Positions 14,249 through 14,471 of a stretch of DNA of 14,471 bases are shown here, one piece after another. The DNA is from an uncultured Eubacteriales bacterium (GTDB lineage: Bacteria; Bacillota; Clostridia; Oscillospirales; CAG-382): positions 1 through 14,471 of the forward strand of contig CAKSCN010000051.1 in assembly GCA_934444485.1 (NCBI GenBank), read 5' to 3'. Made by a program: the position numbers and the translations under genes. Position 1 is the stretch's first letter. Each line of letters opens with the position of its first letter. Below the pieces are notes generated by a model. The model worked only from the letters and a program-made list of their open reading frames with translations, was not told the origin of the DNA and did no database searches.

Positions 14249-14287
14249 AGGAGTACGAACAAATGCCCGTACTCCTATTGTTTTTTC
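14249..14287 (+). terminator. Intrinsic terminator near the end of the XRE cassette
   Basis: AGGAGTACG (14249-14257) pairs with CGTACTCCT (14268-14276) around a ten-base loop. ATTGTTTTTT follows. A second hairpin, GCAGGT/ACCTGC (14289-14303), comes directly after it. Confidence 0.78.
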
Positions 14288-14319
14288 GGCAGGTAAAACC
14301 TGCTTTATGGAATGCACCC

Positions 14320-14471
14320 CTTGGCGGCTTTTTTTGTTCTCTTATCTCTTCCCTCTTCGTTCTTCTCTTCATTTCCCACTCGACTTTTCCAAATAGAAGA
14401 GGGAAAAGTGAAGAACGACGGGGGACTTCATTTCAAGACTGTATTGTCGGTCGTATCCCTCCACCGGCACC
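14320..14471 (+). repeat. Polypyrimidine/polypurine repeat, copy B (reaches the window end)
   Basis: The second copy of the unit at 12580-12744, on the same strand and about 1.73 kb away. It keeps the 10-bp inverted repeat TTCCCTCTTC/GAAGAGGGAA (14349-14358 with 14396-14405) and ends in the tRNA-derived CCACCGGCACC at the last base. It differs by two short deletions in the pyrimidine and purine runs and lacks the AGTCGTC arm of the terminator at its start. Confidence 0.85.

Overview
The window looks like a chromosomal segment of a Gram-positive clostridial bacterium, most plausibly an Oscillospiraceae/Ruminococcaceae-like gut anaerobe. The evidence is the DapL (LL-diaminopimelate aminotransferase) route to lysine, an L-box lysine riboswitch, AGGAGG-type ribosome binding sites, sigma-A type promoters with 17-bp spacers, tRNA genes that encode their CCA ends, and palindromic interspersed repeats of a kind common in that group. 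The assignment is an inference from gene content; no species can be named.

Bases 1-4700 (minus strand) hold a lysine operon in the order dapA-dapB-dapF-dapL-lysA, with lysA cut by the window edge. It is driven by one near-consensus promoter (4672-4700). A lysine riboswitch aptamer and an intrinsic terminator lie between the promoter and dapA. The genes are 34-40 bp apart, each with its own RBS. Together they convert aspartate semialdehyde to lysine, with diaminopimelate also available for cell wall synthesis. Upstream on the same strand is a gene fusing a degenerate pyrophosphatase-like domain to a NUDIX hydrolase. It is followed by a two-gene unit for a PepV-type M20 dipeptidase and a TRIC/UPF0126 membrane protein. 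Both units have their own promoters.

Bases 8100-12120 are accessory-like. A tRNA-Gln(UUG) gene is followed by an A+T-rich four- to five-pass membrane protein gene. Next comes a head-to-head pair of gene remnants, the C-terminal half of an AraC-type regulator and the C-terminal part of an FAD-dependent oxidoreductase. They abut at about 9670, as expected if a deletion removed both 5' ends and the shared promoter region. A small XRE-type DNA-binding protein and a putative beta-propeller lipoprotein follow on the minus strand.

Bases 12268-14471 form a repeat-rich region anchored at tRNA-Leu(CAA). The 3' end of the tRNA is copied downstream: a 21-bp exact copy at 12545-12565, then shorter copies at 12734-12746 and at the window end. 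Each copy closes a segment. The first segment is a terminator plus a DNA/RNA element able to fold as a three-way junction. The second is a 165-bp polypyrimidine/polypurine repeat. The third is an A+T-rich XRE-regulator gene plus a MITE-like palindromic element, ending in a second copy of the polypyrimidine/polypurine repeat. The layout suggests repeated insertion at the tRNA 3' end, although no integrase is visible in the window. This is the least explained part of the sequence.
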